Source of the DNA: Doris montereyensis
Lineage: Eukaryota; Mollusca; Gastropoda; Nudibranchia; Dorididae
Assembly (NCBI GenBank): GCA_037039925.1
Contig: JAXRKP010000341.1
Coordinates: 78,501 to 142,500 of the forward strand
Direction of reading: 5' to 3'
Length of the DNA stretch: 64,000 bases
Every line of letters begins with the position of its first letter. Position 1 is the first letter of the stretch. Under the pieces are notes generated by a model, which did no database searches, was not told where the DNA came from, and was given only the letters and a program-made list of their open reading frames with translations. The position numbers and the translations under genes were made by a program. This document shows positions 1 to 49,556 of this stretch, piece after piece.

Positions 1-119
1 AAATGAAGACAACACAAATTCAAAAAGCGGACCTTGTGAATGTACATTTCAACTAGGGCATCTATTTCCTTATCATTTGAGAAATGATTTTATAATATGT
101 GACTAAAAAAGTGCCAAAC

Positions 120-36880
<36,761 letters not shown>

Positions 36881-37400
36881 TGTTAAACACATCCATACAT
36901 TAGAAATACTATTGAGGCACGTTCACTGAGTAAACTCCAAGTCAAACTTTCCCTATCTATTACAATTGATGCTACAAAGTTAGATAGAACCAACCCTTCA
37001 GTTGAGTCGCTTGAATCGGTTAGGCTCACCGAGAGAGCACGTGCGGATTAATATACGTAAGAAGTTATCTCAGATGTAATATAATAGTATATTTATGTTT
37101 ATATAGAATACATCAAAGTAAAGAGTACGATCATATTTGTCACTTTAATTTTGTTTATATTCATTAAAAACAAATAAATCGGGTTTATTCTTCGAACTAT
37201 TTTTTATTGGCTCCGCACACAGTCTTTGCTTGATTGAAAAGGAAGGGCTGTTTGTACACACCATTCCACACACCAAAGTAAATTGGCTTCCGGCGTGTCA
37301 TGCAACGTAGCGCAAACAGAAAGTAGGATTCATCTCTATCATTATCAGTGCATAGCTTTTGTACATTTGACAGATTCTATCTAGGTGATTGTGTTTTAAT
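36881..37400. promoter_or_regulatory. Divergent BRWD/DHDDS promoter region
   Basis: Lies between the BRWD ATG (minus) and the 5' end of DHDDS (plus). It has inverted CCAAT boxes (ATTGG at 37206-37210 and 37282-37286), an ETS-type CTTCCGG at 37287-37293 and a small CpG cluster (CATGCAACGTAGCGC). CCAAT plus ETS sites without a clear TATA box are common in bidirectional housekeeping promoters. Transcription starts are not determinable here. Confidence 0.5.
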
Positions 37401-39360
37401 TTCAAGAACAAATCCCACCTCGTTTTAATCGAAATCTTTTGTGTAAGCAGATTGTAGGCATATGTTTCTTCGTCATTTTATTGATGCATTCAGATTCGTT
37501 CAGGGTGCGTGTCAACGATGAAGACTCACAAGAGTATGATCGATCGATCTAGATTTTAGATATATATCTCTTATAGTAGAGCTATATATTCTTGTGCAGT
37601 TTTGGATATCATTCTCTATTTCTGATGTAGATCTACGATGTTACATAAGTTTATACGTTCTCTTATCTAAGTTTGCTTATTTGCTTTACATCTTGGTAGG
37701 ATCATTGGTTTTAAGTCAAGAATTTAGATTTTGAATGAATAGATCTGAAACTAAATCTGGAATCCAGATTCTTTCTTTTAGACCTGGACATACATTGGTT
37801 GCATCATTTTTCCATGGCTTCTTTCCTATGCCATACTGGTGTTTTGCCAGACATTGCTGACAAGGTTTTGGGCTAGAGCTGTTAAAAAATTGTCATTTGG
37901 ACATGATACATGTAATAATAACCTATACTTATAGAGATTGATACATGTAGACAGCAGGCCGTCTTATTCGGTGTAGCAAAAGGATTTTTTGTAGCTCTCG
38001 TCTATCACCTGGTTTTGTAACATTCTATTGTTCAGTGCAAACACGTTGACCGATGGACTGGTTGCAGACAGTGATTGAATAATAGCTTAAACCTAACCAT
38101 TCCATTCATGCACGTTCGTCCTACTTGGAACTGACGTAGGTCGCCCTTCCATCCCCACGGATATCTCCCTAATTTCAGTAATTGACTGAGTGGTTGACAG
38201 GTTTGGCCCATATGTTGGTTGCCCTTCCATCCTTCATGCCCATGCATACACCTATGTAATTTTCTTAGTCTACAGAGTGACTGTGTAATATGCAAATTAG
38301 ATCACTCATTTCATAACACACCTCTTGTAATCATGACATGTAACATCCTAGTCCGGTTAACAGCCCTCTTTTTCACTTTTCCCAGGGGGGGATGTTAGGG
38401 CGGAGACAACACTCTACTACCTAAGGTTCCTTGCAACCACCCCCCCCCATCATGTCTCTCTCTCTCTCTTACTCTCACACACACACATAGCACACTATCT
38501 CAAAGTTGATACAGTAGTAGCCGCCTAAGATCCCGGTCCGCCTTACATCCCTTTTTTAGCCCTCTTTTTCACTTTTCCCAGGGGGATATAGACAAAACAC
38601 TCTACTACCTAGGTTCCTTGCAACCCCCCCATCATGTCTCTCTCTCTCTCTTACTCTCACACTCACAGTAGCACACTATCTCAAAGTTGATACCCGCCTA
38701 AGATCCCGGTCCGCCTTACATCCCTTTTTTCCCAGAAAGCGAAATTGTTAGGAGATACAAAGTGATCCCTTATTGTCCCACCCCAGTCCGGCTTACGTCC
38801 CTCTTTGAGAACAGGTCAGATTAAAATTTTCTCACTATCTGAGTTGCCGCCATGCTAATTGTTTCACAGTGATTACTAATGACAGCCATCTTGTTCATAC
38901 ACTCGACCAGAAGATAATATAGCCACCTTTTGCATTTATAATTAAAGCTTTGTAAGCTGCTTCACTCGGCCAATACAAGTCCAAAGGGCTAATATTGACC
39001 CATCTAATAATCGTACTTGGTAACACCCAGGGTATAACATGCATGTATACTATAATTAATTTAAAGCAAGTCAGTGTTCTGGTTGACCGTATATGTTGCA
39101 GTTGGTCTACCTTCCAGGGTTAATAGATATAAATATATAGGCATTTTTAGACAGAGACATGGCTATTATAGTGGGAGTTGTCACTGCCCATGATACTATT
39201 CAAATAGTGTTACTTGCTTGATGAGAATGAGAGCAGGTGTATGGAGTGTGCTTACTCAGAGCGTTTTACATGTTTGTATTACATTCATGTCCTTTTATTT
39301 TAAATTAGAATTATATAACTTTACATTAACCACATTTGGTATCTGATATTGACTTTTCAG
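37400..39360 (+). other. Likely 5'UTR intron region of DHDDS
   Basis: The first coding exon of DHDDS begins after a strong acceptor (TTGACTTTTCAG, ending 39360) that lies 25 bases before the ATG, so a noncoding first exon must be upstream. I cannot place its donor; CTAG|GTGATTG near 37386 is one candidate. The region also holds the duplication at 38362-38735. Confidence 0.5.
38362..38735. repeat. Tandem duplication of about 190 bp with C- and CT-rich tracts
   Basis: AGCCCTCTTTTTCACTTTTC begins each unit (38362 and 38558). Both continue through CACTCTACTACCT, CATCATGTCTCTCTCTC, CTCAAAGTTGATAC and GATCCCGGTCCGCCTTACAT. A short third echo follows near 38790 (GTCCGGCTTACGTCCCTC). Confidence 0.9.
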
Positions 39361-39385
39361 TTCAGGCTCAAACTCAAAAGGCAAG

Positions 39386-42300
39386 ATGTCTTGGTTTCCG
39401 CAGCGTCGGCAGAGATCATGGTTACACAAAACTTGTGAAACCGTTCTCTGTGCCGGACCAATTCCAAAACACATTGCCATCATCATGGATGGAAACCGAC
39501 GTTTCGCCTCTAAAAATAATTTGGCAAAGTCAGGGGACATCTGAAAGGCTTCGATAAATTAGCAGAGGTGCGTAGATACATTATCATACCCATTCAGTTT
39601 CTGTTTTTATAGTTGTCGTTTGTATTAATTTTTTTTTAATAGAGATGTGAACAATCAAATTATGTGTCCTTGTTTTATGCTTTTACCTCATAGAGTGAAC
39701 TTTTCCATAGCCTACTTGAATCTTTTTTTTATTCAATAAGAAGTTACTAATTTATCCTTTTGACAGTGTTTTGTATCTCTTTTCACGTTTTTTTTGTCAC
39801 CCCTTTTATTTGCTCCTTTCGTTCTAGTATTAGAAGGGCAGATAAGATTTACTGTTGATGAAGCGGTTTTGTATTTATGGTCTTTCAGTGCTTACAAATT
39901 GATGGATTGGATCTAGTTAGTTGATACCTAATTTTGAAATATATAGAATATTGAAATCCTCTCTTTTATTCATTTATTTAAAGCACACTGTTCTCTCTGC
40001 ATTTTAATTAAAGATTTGTGATGCTGACGAAATTCTTTTACAAGAAGCATTTCATCTTTACCATCAATTTTCAGACCCTAGAATGGTGTCTCGACCTGGG
40101 GATTGAAGAAGTCACGGGTCCACGCCTTCAGCATTGAAAATTTTAAAAGATCTCCAGATGAGGTCAACTATTTAATGGAACTATCAAGACAGAAGTTTGC
40201 CCGTCTCTTACAAGAAAAGTATGACTTTTCCTGAAGTTTGTTGGGGTTTTTTTTTCAATTTCATACCATTATTATAGCGAAGTGCCGACATTTTAGTGGA
40301 GGAAAGGAGGAAGTTGATGGGTGCAGAAGATGATAATGTGATGTGAGAAATGTTTGGACCTAATATATCGTAATATTGGCTTTGCTGCGCATTAATTGTG
40401 ATTAATGATTCCCAAAAAATTTTCTTCAGGTTGTTTACAGATACTACAAAATTATAACAAATATAGATTGATATAATAGACATGTAGAGACTACATATAT
40501 ACATAGTCTACATATGATACATTCATAATATACATATTACATGCTGTATCATGTGTAAACCTAAGTAGGCCTATCATCTATTTGATACCAATATGGTTTT
40601 ATCTGCTTTTGTTCTCAGAGATTTGATATCACAGCATGGTGTATGCGTACGTATCATTGGAGACATTTCATTATTGCCGAGAGACTTACAGGAATTACTA
40701 GCAGAGGCTGTTTCCATTTCAGCTTCCAATACGAGGTAGGTCTGATATATTCTAGACTCTTCTTTCTTACATTTTTTTGTTGTTGTCCATTATAAGAGAG
40801 TTGCTGTGTTGTTTTTCAATATATTGTCATGTTTACAATTCTTATTTGAGATTTTCCTGGACCTGTAATTATGTATTTTGTTTGTCTTCTGCTCCATGTG
40901 AGAGCAATTTGATATAGAAACTAGTCCTAAGTTATAGTTGACACTCCTTCCTGAATCCATAGGCCCGAGTGAGGGTTCAGTTCAAACAGCTCCCAACCAA
41001 CACTAAGCTAAAAGTTATAATACACAGATACTGTCACAACGTTAAGAAAGAATTTTATTTGTATTTTCTGTTGTTTGATAACATATCAACGGTCAAACTA
41101 AATCTTCCCTCCTTTTATTTTCTTCATTTTATCAATATGACATGATTTCCACACAAACACACATCCCTCCCCAGGGGCACCAAATGCTTTGAGTTATAGT
41201 GTAATATCACCATGTCACATGCAAAAAACAAATCAGAGCATGTTGATAATTTTTTCATTAAGTTGACTTCCTTCAAGTTGCTATAGAGTTCTGCGGAAGA
41301 GGCTAAGTTACATTGCTTGCTGGACAGACAAGGCCCTAGCTTGTCGCAGGTTTTATGTCCCAGGTGATTTGTACAACCTTACTCGAGTAGGGATATGCAT
41401 GTTGAATGTCTTTCCCAAGGAACACAATGATAGACCCTGCATTCTCATGATCCAAACTCAAAAACGTTACTGTTTTGGAGGGCGGGGGGGGTATTCAATT
41501 TTTTTCTCCTTTTTTGTTTTTTACATTTATATAGCAAATATTACTTCTTTTCTTTTTTTTTTTGTGTGAAACGGTTGTTTTTTATTGTATTAATTTATTT
41601 CTGAGACAGCTTTTTAAAAATAAAAGTTTTGATAGATTTATTATCATGTATGCTTTTGTTTGATTATCCACTTTTTGTTTTAGTTATGTTTTTTTAATTT
41701 TCTCAACACGTGTTTAACAAGTTTTATATTTCTGGATGCTTTGCTCTTTCTTGTTTTTTTCTCCACACCAGAGCAATGTTGAACGTTTGCTTTGCCTACA
41801 CGGCACGTGACGACATGTGCAATGCCATGAGGGAGATAGCACAGGGGAGTGAAAGATGGTCACATAAGGAACAGGTGAGATTGAAGTTATTGTCTTGAAA
41901 TTGAAATGTGTGGTGGTACTAAGAGGTAAGGTGAAATTAAAACCATTTTCATACTGATTGTTGAGCATAGGAGAACAGTCTGGCATAGAGTTCAGTGTTT
42001 CTAGGCATACAATACAGTGTGGATTTTCACACCGGGTTTACTTTTGCCAAGTCTACAGAGACCAAGCTACCCCCTCATTGCATGGCTGGCAGGAGGTTGA
42101 GGAAAATCTGTCCAGTTTTTTTATTTGACACTGTTAAAAAAACATATTAAGACAGAATTGTTTCGCAAAGCTTTTTAAAACTATTTAATTTGTCGTAGTT
42201 AAATGTATTTTGCTCCAATGGATTTTACGTCTTTGTCTTACAATGATTTTCCTTTTACGCCGTGTCCTGTTCTCTTTTCATTGTACCGACACTTTCATTA

Positions 42301-44928
42301 ATTGTCAGTGTGTATGTGGCTTTGTACGAACAGTGTAAATGCTTTTTGATATGGTAATGCGCCGCCAAGCACCTTGAGTGAGTGATTAGGCGTTATACTA
42401 ATTTATTATTACACTATAATACATGTTGGGATGTCCAGCTCCTGTAGATGTGGGTACATTTTTCATGCATTTAGTAGATCTTCTTAATTCAACAAGTACT
42501 TGCTCTAATGACAACTGTGAGTAAGATGCTTATTGAGCATGAATCGTACATGACAGCTTTTGATCAAATTTTCTGACTTACGTGTTTAGATTAGCGACAT
42601 AACATTGTTTGATCAATTTGGTTATTTGCAATGCAGAATGTAGAAAGATTACTGATTTTGATCTTTGCAATAATCCTTAGGAATTATGAGAGAGACAGAA
42701 GAATGCAAATTAAAGTTCCTACCAGGGCAAGAGCGTATCACAGAGTTCAGTGGAAACAACAAATATATATATGAGAGTATCACCCATAAGTCTGGTACCA
42801 CCATTTGCCTCCAGGTGTGCAATGGAAATGCTTGTTGAGTATCTTTTCAAAGTACACAATGTCAGTCCCTGTGGAATGGGGATTCAAACGGAAGACCACA
42901 ATCATGATCTATGGTCAACTGCCTACCACTAGGGCCAATATTACTTGAGAGTGAGAGAGAGAAAAAAATTGTTATTTGAATGCATAACCTACCTAGCCCT
43001 CCCTAGCATTTTCATTATAATCGATAATATTTTTACCATTTCTTTAAGTGTGTATCAGTATTAGATGAAACAATCTTAATGTTTTTGTGACCAAATTTTT
43101 GTTATTTCTACAGTGATATCTCTGAGGACCTGTTGGAGAAATGTTTGTACACATCAAATTGCAGAGATGTTGATTTGCTGATTCGCACCTCTGGTGAAGT
43201 GAGGTTGAGCGATTTCCTTCTTTGGGAGGTAAATAAAACTTGTGGTAGCCTGCAGAAGGATTTTGGTGATCCTTATGATTTGTTTTTTATACATTTGGTT
43301 CTGTGTGTGGGTGGTTGACAGGTGCTACTGGAAGGTACTACTTATTTCACTTCACCTTTCACGTGTAATGGCTGAGTGGTTAGGCTGACATACTGGGTAT
43401 CTTGAGGTCCGGGTTCGGATCTTAGCAAAGCTAGGTCCGACATTGTATTCTTTGGGAAAGGCGCCTAACTCGCATTTTCCCCACTCTACCCATGTACAAA
43501 TGTGTACAAGCACTAACTTGGGAGTAAAAACTTGCGTCAGACTGGTGTCCTGGCCAGGAGGTGATTATTATCACCCGTTCCGCTTCACGTTACAGAAACA
43601 GGGATACGCTCTGACTCTATGGGCCATAACAGCCTTGAAGGAACTTTACTTTCACATGTAGTGGACACTGAAAATTTCCATGAAACAATGGGTTATGTGT
43701 ATATCCACAACCCCACAGCAAATCAAATTTACCAAATAGATTTTTTTCATTTAGAATTATATTTTAACACACTGAAGACAAATTAATAAGAACAATTTCT
43801 CAAGGCCCTTGAACCATTTACTCTGTTTCCTTTATCCAGAGCTCTTACTCCTGCCTAGCATTTGTCAAAATTTTGTGGCCGGAATTCAACATTTGGCATT
43901 TGTATGCATGTATTCTTCATTACCAACGAAATCATGAGAAAGTTCAGGTACGTTAATTAACAATAGCAGTGCCTTTTGGGGTGTCAGTTTAGATTGTTTA
44001 AGAAAATTGATCTATGATGTTTGCAATTAGTAACTGTTACATCCAAAATCCATAATCTATCTTGAGTGTTTGTAGTGGTAACATCAATTATTATGAGTTG
44101 TTGAATAGTGTTAATAGATAACTATACATTTTATAAAGATGAGCTTAGTTACTTTGAAATTTTAAAGATAAAAAAAAAGATACTATATTGAATAGTTGTA
44201 ATAAACTTATAGTTTTTTTAGTACTAGATAGCCATTCTTACCTGAAATTGTATGGTTATTACTCTGAAAATCTGCCTCTGAAGAGAAAAGAAAACCTTCT
44301 TGGATATATTGAAAGGCGTTACCATGTTTGTTGTGCTTGTACAAATTGCAAGATAAAAAATATTTGTCAAATTTCAATTTTATTGTTAAATCTTTCATGC
44401 TAATCTCGAAAAGAATCTTAGTTCCTTTAATTTTCAATTAATTCATGTCTTTGTGTATGTGTGGGGTTGTTTGTTGTTGCTTTTTTTTTTAAGAAGGTAA
44501 CTTGATATTTAATCGAATAATAAAAGTTTTAGTTTTGCAGAAACTAAAATAATGATATCTTTAAATATGTATGATTTAAAAAGAAACGGCATACTTTATT
44601 TTTCTTTTGATTTAGAATATATAACTACAGTTATGTACAAATTAATTCATACCTGTAAATCTAAATATAGTCTATTTTTATTTGTTATTCACAGATTGCT
44701 CGTCAAAATAACCGTGCTAAACGAGACATAGAACAGCGCCAGTCAGATTACGACTGTGTTTTGATCGGTGAAAGAGATGTTATGAATTCAGAGAGTACCA
44801 AAGAAACAGTACATGTACAGGCAAACCAATCTAGTCCTTCGTCTCGTCTTCAGTTGAAGCAAGATACAGTGCAAACAAGAGTTTTATCATATGCCAGTGA
44901 AAGAGAGCAGAGAATTGAAAATTCCTAA
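39386..44928 (+). CDS. DHDDS: Dehydrodolichyl diphosphate synthase catalytic subunit (cis-prenyltransferase)
   Basis: Catalytic subunit of the ER cis-prenyltransferase; with NUS1 it elongates farnesyl diphosphate with isopentenyl diphosphate to make the dolichol precursor for N-glycosylation. Exons: 39361-39567 (ATG at 39386), 40075-40218, 40619-40735, 41772-41874, 43114-43228, 43840-43947 and 44695-44928. Signatures: [15 protein letters not shown] with catalytic Asp35, [33 protein letters not shown] and [14 protein letters not shown] (diphosphate-binding). The last exon is a Gln/Arg-rich tail ending in TAA at 44926. Corrected for three indels the sum is 333 residues, equal to human DHDDS, and every junction is in phase. 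Indels: a missing base at the GGGG of 39533-39536, an extra G at 40116-40118, and an extra G at 41844-41847. The start MSW matches the human start. Confidence 0.93.
41300..41460 (-). mobile_element. SINE family A, copy 7 (degraded)
   Basis: Only the middle is recognisable, for example GTCTTTCCCAAGGAACACAA, TCTCATGATCC and a variant of GGACAGGACGCTAGTCTGAT. It lies in DHDDS intron 3 (coding exon count). Confidence 0.5.
43362..43655 (+). mobile_element. SINE family A, copy 8
   Basis: Plus copy with ATGGCTGAGTGGTTAGGCTG head, GGTTCGGATCTTAGCAAAGC B-box region and 3' end GGCCATAACAGCCTTGAAGG. DHDDS intron 5. Confidence 0.8.
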
Positions 44929-45107
44929 CCGGAGTCACAGAAAGAAGAAATAACTCCATGAAAGAAATGCTACCAGCCAAACCAAATCTACTGTTTAATT
45001 CGAAAGTTGAACCCAGTAGCAGTGGCATCAAAATTTAACGTTTAAAAAAGGGTTTCGTATTTTTTGCAATGTCAGAGAGAGAGTGTGTGTCAAAAGCAAT
45101 CATGGTA

Positions 45108-45440
45108 CAGTCATGTCTTAATATACCTCTTCCAAGCAATTTGTCTGGATTCTCAATTACCAATCAAAGTGATACAATGTGAATCAGCAAAACTTACAGT
45201 CATGTAGGCCTGGTGCATTTTACGGGGCACAGAGCTCAACAATGCTGTTGATACACCATCCGCGTACTGTTTCGAGTGTTTGGTTTATCACGAAGTATAA
45301 AGTTTTTATATTGTGGTAGTTTGTTCCAATTTCTGGACAATCTGGTACAAATAAAGAAGAATAAATCCATCCATAGCTCATCTGTTCAGATTATCGAGAC
45401 ATCCAAATGATCAAAGTCTGGACTTATCAAGACGTGACTG
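45108..45440. mobile_element. TIR MITE with TA duplication in the DHDDS 3' region
   Basis: Ends CAGTCATGTCTTAATA and, inverted, CAGTCACGTCTTGATA, each flanked by TA (45106-45107 and 45441-45442). The 333-bp interior is noncoding. The style matches the pogo/mariner-like element at 31479-32467 but the TIR differs. It begins 180 bases after the DHDDS stop codon. Confidence 0.8.
45350..45355 (+). terminator. Candidate polyadenylation signal for DHDDS
   Basis: AATAAA, with a second AATAAA about 11 bases on, 422 bases after the stop codon and inside the MITE at 45108-45440. It is the first perfect plus-strand AATAAA I see after the stop; use is unproven. Confidence 0.45.
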
Positions 45441-46370
45441 TATATGTGTTTTTCCATTTATTGAAAGAATGAGATTTCAAATGTGCTGGGATTGGTGTAC
45501 TTCCGTGGGAAATTTGGTTTTATACCATTGCTAGTGATAATTTGAAATGTCAAATAGTAGTTTAGTTTATTTTGTATTGTTTAACTCACTCAACCCTAGT
45601 GTCAATGTCATGGTTATGATTTTTATTACCCTTCAGTCCTAACAGTAACACCAATACCATCGATATGAAGCTTCCCTTCGCTCTTGGAAATTCTGTTTTT
45701 ATGAGATGAAACATAACATTACAGAGAATGAAAGTAGAGCTCTTTCTGTAAAGAAATTATTGTAATTTTCTTGATTTGTGAAAATGCATGTGCTAAGGCA
45801 ACAACACAGAGTCCTGGGTCTAAGGTATGAGCTAGTCCAAGAAGAGAGATGAAATATGAACGAGGGGAAAAAAGATTTACTCAAAGCTGAAAAAAAATGA
45901 GTCCTCCATCTTCGACACTGTTAACCTCAGATTGAAACTTAATTTCCCTAGAAGCAATGCTAGCCTTTCATTATATGGAATTTTGTCAAAAGGCATCTCC
46001 TTATTATTCTTCATTCATTGGTTGTCAAATGCATTCAGTTTCTGCCATGCAAGATTATATTATTTAAACATTGAATTAAATTTTAAAAATGGTCCCTTAA
46101 GAAAAGCTTTTTATTTTTCTTACATGTATATAACAGATAGATTTATAGTGCATGCCCATCCATGTCTTTTCTCAGTGCGTTCCCAAACCAGTTTATTGTT
46201 AATAGAAAATAAAAGACTTAAGTCAAAGGACTAATAGTAATAGTCATACTTTTCATGCTGTTTACAGTGTTGGGATACCTTGTTTTATATTTAATATTCT
46301 TTACAAGGGTGCTACAGACATCAAGGTCAATCAATCGATTAAAGTGTTAATGACTTTCATTCAATACAAG
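45441..46370. other. Intergenic, nothing recognised
   Basis: AT-rich DNA with short chance frames only. No splice-linked coding homology and no repeat seen elsewhere in the window. Confidence 0.5.
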
Positions 46371-46374
46371 TGCA

Positions 46375-46660
46375 GGCTCACCGAGTGCATATCATTTATC
46401 CCCCAGCAGGCCATTTTATTCAAAGTCCTTCTCAACTCCCGAGGGAGCATACAGCACAGCAGCCTGTTGCTGTTAGGTGATTTGTACTAACACTCTAACA
46501 AGATCATTCTCTACCTATAGCTAAGTACTCCTTCATACCTGAGTCAAATGTTAAAAGCAGAGTGAAGTACCTTTCCTGATGATTTGTACTAACACTCTGA
46601 GAAGATCTTTCTCTACCAATAGCTGAGTACTCATTCATACCTGAGTCAAATAAGAAAAGT
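46375..46660 (-). mobile_element. Short repeat family C, copy 3, with internal duplication
   Basis: Contains ATTCAAAGTCCTTCTCAACT, then two tandem versions of GATTTGTACTAACACTCT ... CATACCTGAGTCAAAT (about 46480-46560 and 46580-46650). Orientation is opposite to the copies at 11812 and 15628. Confidence 0.65.
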
Positions 46661-46891
46661 ACAATTTGGGGGGGGGGGGGACTACTTAGGCCAGCCATTC
46701 CTATCTTCAGTTTTGTGAGGGTGTTGTTTTTTTTACCCCACCCACCCCAATATTATTACCTTGTGTAAGAGTCAGAGTAAAAGAGTGTTATAAATCTCCA
46801 TTTGAATAACATATATTATATATATATCTTGAAGTCTGTGAGTTAATTTCTCAAAACTGGAAAAATGGTGAAAGGACAAGATATGTGTGAA

Positions 46892-47137
46892 GATAGCACT
46901 GAGCTTACGACATATTGACACATCTGCCTGTAGGGGAGTAGATTATATTATATTAGTATTAGTAAAGAAGACAGAAGGTAAATGTGATGTGGCAGTTATG
47001 CATTTCTGTTTTATTTTTAATAGCACTGAGCTTACAACATATTGACACATCTGCCTGTTGAGTAGATTATATTATATAGTAACAAAGACAGAAGGTAAAT
47101 GTGATGTGGCAGTCATGCATTTCTGTTTTATTTTTAC
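46892..47137. repeat. Direct duplication of about 125 bp
   Basis: TAGCACTGAGCTTACGACAT through GTGGCAGTTATGCATTTCTG appears twice in a row (from about 46893 and 47022) with small deletions in the second copy. Confidence 0.9.
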
Positions 47138-48640
47138 GTGATGGTCACTTTATTTTTGTCACGTGCCCTGAAAAACACTACTAGCTAGCTATATTTTCTG
47201 TGATCTTAGGGCCAAGTTGTTTTTTATAAGTAATGAGTAACTGAAACAGATGTATGCTTTAAAGCGACCTTTTCCCTTTGATTATGACATTACGGTTTGC
47301 TTTATTAAAGCAAAAGTCTCTACCCAGTTAGTGCCATGCTGTTTATTGATGTATCCATGTCTAGATCCAATGAATTTCATAGAAAAGACATCGAGACTCA
47401 TGAAGCATTAATTTGAATAGGCCTTGTATGGACTTGGAACAAATTGAGCCTCATAATGGCTTTTTTAGTGTACATTTTGTTTCCAAAACCATTTGAATAA
47501 ATCAAAAGGAATGATACTGCAGTAAGCCGAAACTTTTGTTACTTTTCTTCTATGCATTGTGAGTTTAAAGACTTTATTTAGTTTTCAATTTAATTTGGAG
47601 GAAAATCATAAAATATAATTATTTTGAGATTGTATTTGTATATTTTACTTCTGATTGAAGTTCATACATTTTTTATTTATGACTCAGGTTTGGATCTTCA
47701 AGCCAAACTATTTGAATGTGATAATAATAACAATGACTAGCGTATGTTGTATTCGAAACCATTGGGGAGAAGTTATGAGACATTGTCCCTGATTCACGAG
47801 AATCACAACTAAAAAGGAATATATTTATATATAGGAGGGCATACTATCACCACTACCAGTAGTGGAGTAGGCTTACCATAATGACCAGAATTGCAAAGCT
47901 GATCAAGCAATACACAATACCAAATTTAATTCTTTGTCCTCTATATTAACAAGAATCACATGTATGTATTGTGGTAGCCATTTTTCAATTGCTTCCTATT
48001 AATCCTATTGCAATTTGCACACAGCCTTTCTTTTTGTTTTGTCTATTTTTTCAATGAATTAAGTTTGTTTGGTTCCATTTTAATTTTAGCAAATTTCTCG
48101 GGAGAAATGAATGCTGTTTAAGTATACATGTATAAAATAATGTATACGTGTATATAGACCTAATTATTTTCCTTTTGTTTTAATTTTATGTACTTATAAT
48201 TTTTTTGTTTTGTTTGCTATTTCTCACAACCATTCCTTTGTTGCCTGCAACCATAATATGAGTAAATAGGGAAAATATTGAATAAAAATAATATTAAAAA
48301 AAAGAAAAGTACTAATAACTTGCCTTATCATAATTTTATGTATTTCAATTTATGTTCATGTTACACAATACATAGCTCCTGCTGCAAATGTTCAATTTAA
48401 AGATCTATCTTTTAATTATGTGAATGAGTCAATGGGGAAATAAATTGAAATAAAAATGTCCATATTACACAATGATATAAACACAGAGAAGCTCACTTTA
48501 TTTCTGTCTCTATGAGAACATCATCGTCGTTTTGTCATTATTATTAATACATAATATTAGTACACACTGAAAGTCCTGAGATGCAGGTTTTAGTTTTACA
48601 TCTTTCCTTTCACTCTCACTTCTCTTTCATCTTTGGAAAC
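47138..48640. other. Intergenic, nothing recognised
   Basis: AT-rich sequence with no supported gene, SINE or TIR pair; frames are short and uninformative. Confidence 0.5.
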
Positions 48641-48644
48641 TCTG

Positions 48645-48935
48645 TATTCCGGAGGCAAGGTACCGGCCTCTTAATCAAATGGTCATGGGTTTACACCCCA
48701 ATCATTTTCATGAGTAAATTCTCTACTCCCCACTTGTCCCAGTAGGTGGATCAACAGCTAGTCCTATCGGAGACATGATACAAAGGAGGTCCCGGATGCA
48801 AATCCCAACACTGTGCACGTTACAGCTAAAGGTCCCTTAGCTGTTTACAGGGCAGTCAGGCAAAATTAAAATTCCTACCAAAACACCAGAGATCACTTTT
48901 GCTGTGGATGTGGATTAAATCAAAGCAAATCAAAT
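48645..48935 (+). mobile_element. SINE family B, copy 4
   Basis: Diverged head CTGTATTCCGGAGGCAAGGT, then AACACTGTGCACGTTACAGC, CTGTTTACAGGGCAGTCAGG and the AAATCAAAGCAAATCAAATC tail. Confidence 0.7.
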
Positions 48936-49139
48936 CCAAAACTCTTTCATCTTGCTTCCTCCGTAATTCTTCCTGAGATCATCAAATATTAAGGACGGGG
49001 TAAATTTCCATTCAACAAATAACAAACCTTTTTCTCTACATGTATGTCTATTGTCATTTTTTTTTCCTTCATTTCTCTCCATGTCTATTCTATTGCTTCG
49101 TGTGGGCAGTTGGCATGCGCTCTGCTGACGGTAGTCATA

Positions 49140-49245
49140 CTTCTTTCCTTTCACATTTCAGGAATCTTTCATTTTATCTTGCTGTTTCCTCTTAATTCAC
49201 ACTGAGATCACCCCATGGATGGGGAAATTCCGATGGAAAAAAACG
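49140..49245 (-). repeat. Short repeat family D, inverted copy
   Basis: TTATCTTGCTGTTTCCTCTT and AATTCACACTGAGATCACC are the reverse of the family D core. Confidence 0.55.
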
Positions 49246-49556
49246 AACTATTGCCTGCTTCTTTTCACAGAGTTTCAATCTCTAAAAATAACTGTATTCA
49301 AATTCAAGGTGTAGATCTATGATTTCAGAGGTAAACAATGTGAAGAATCTTATCCAAGATAAAGGATATTGATGTTAGTAAATTTGCCTTAAATATTCTC
49401 CTCTCTCCATTGTCGCAATAATAAAACTGACAACTAGTTCATGTACATCTTTGTGATAAAGTGAGCAAGAAGAAGCAAACGCTAATCCAGCCCCTCTTAA
49501 TTGATGCCTTCTATAATTTGACATACATGTACGTGTAGTATATATCATAGGTCTGC

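Noticed and set aside
40110..40120. Programmed ribosomal frameshifting in DHDDS
   Set aside because: No slippery heptamer or downstream structure evident, shifts go in both directions, and other genes in the window show the same type of indel.
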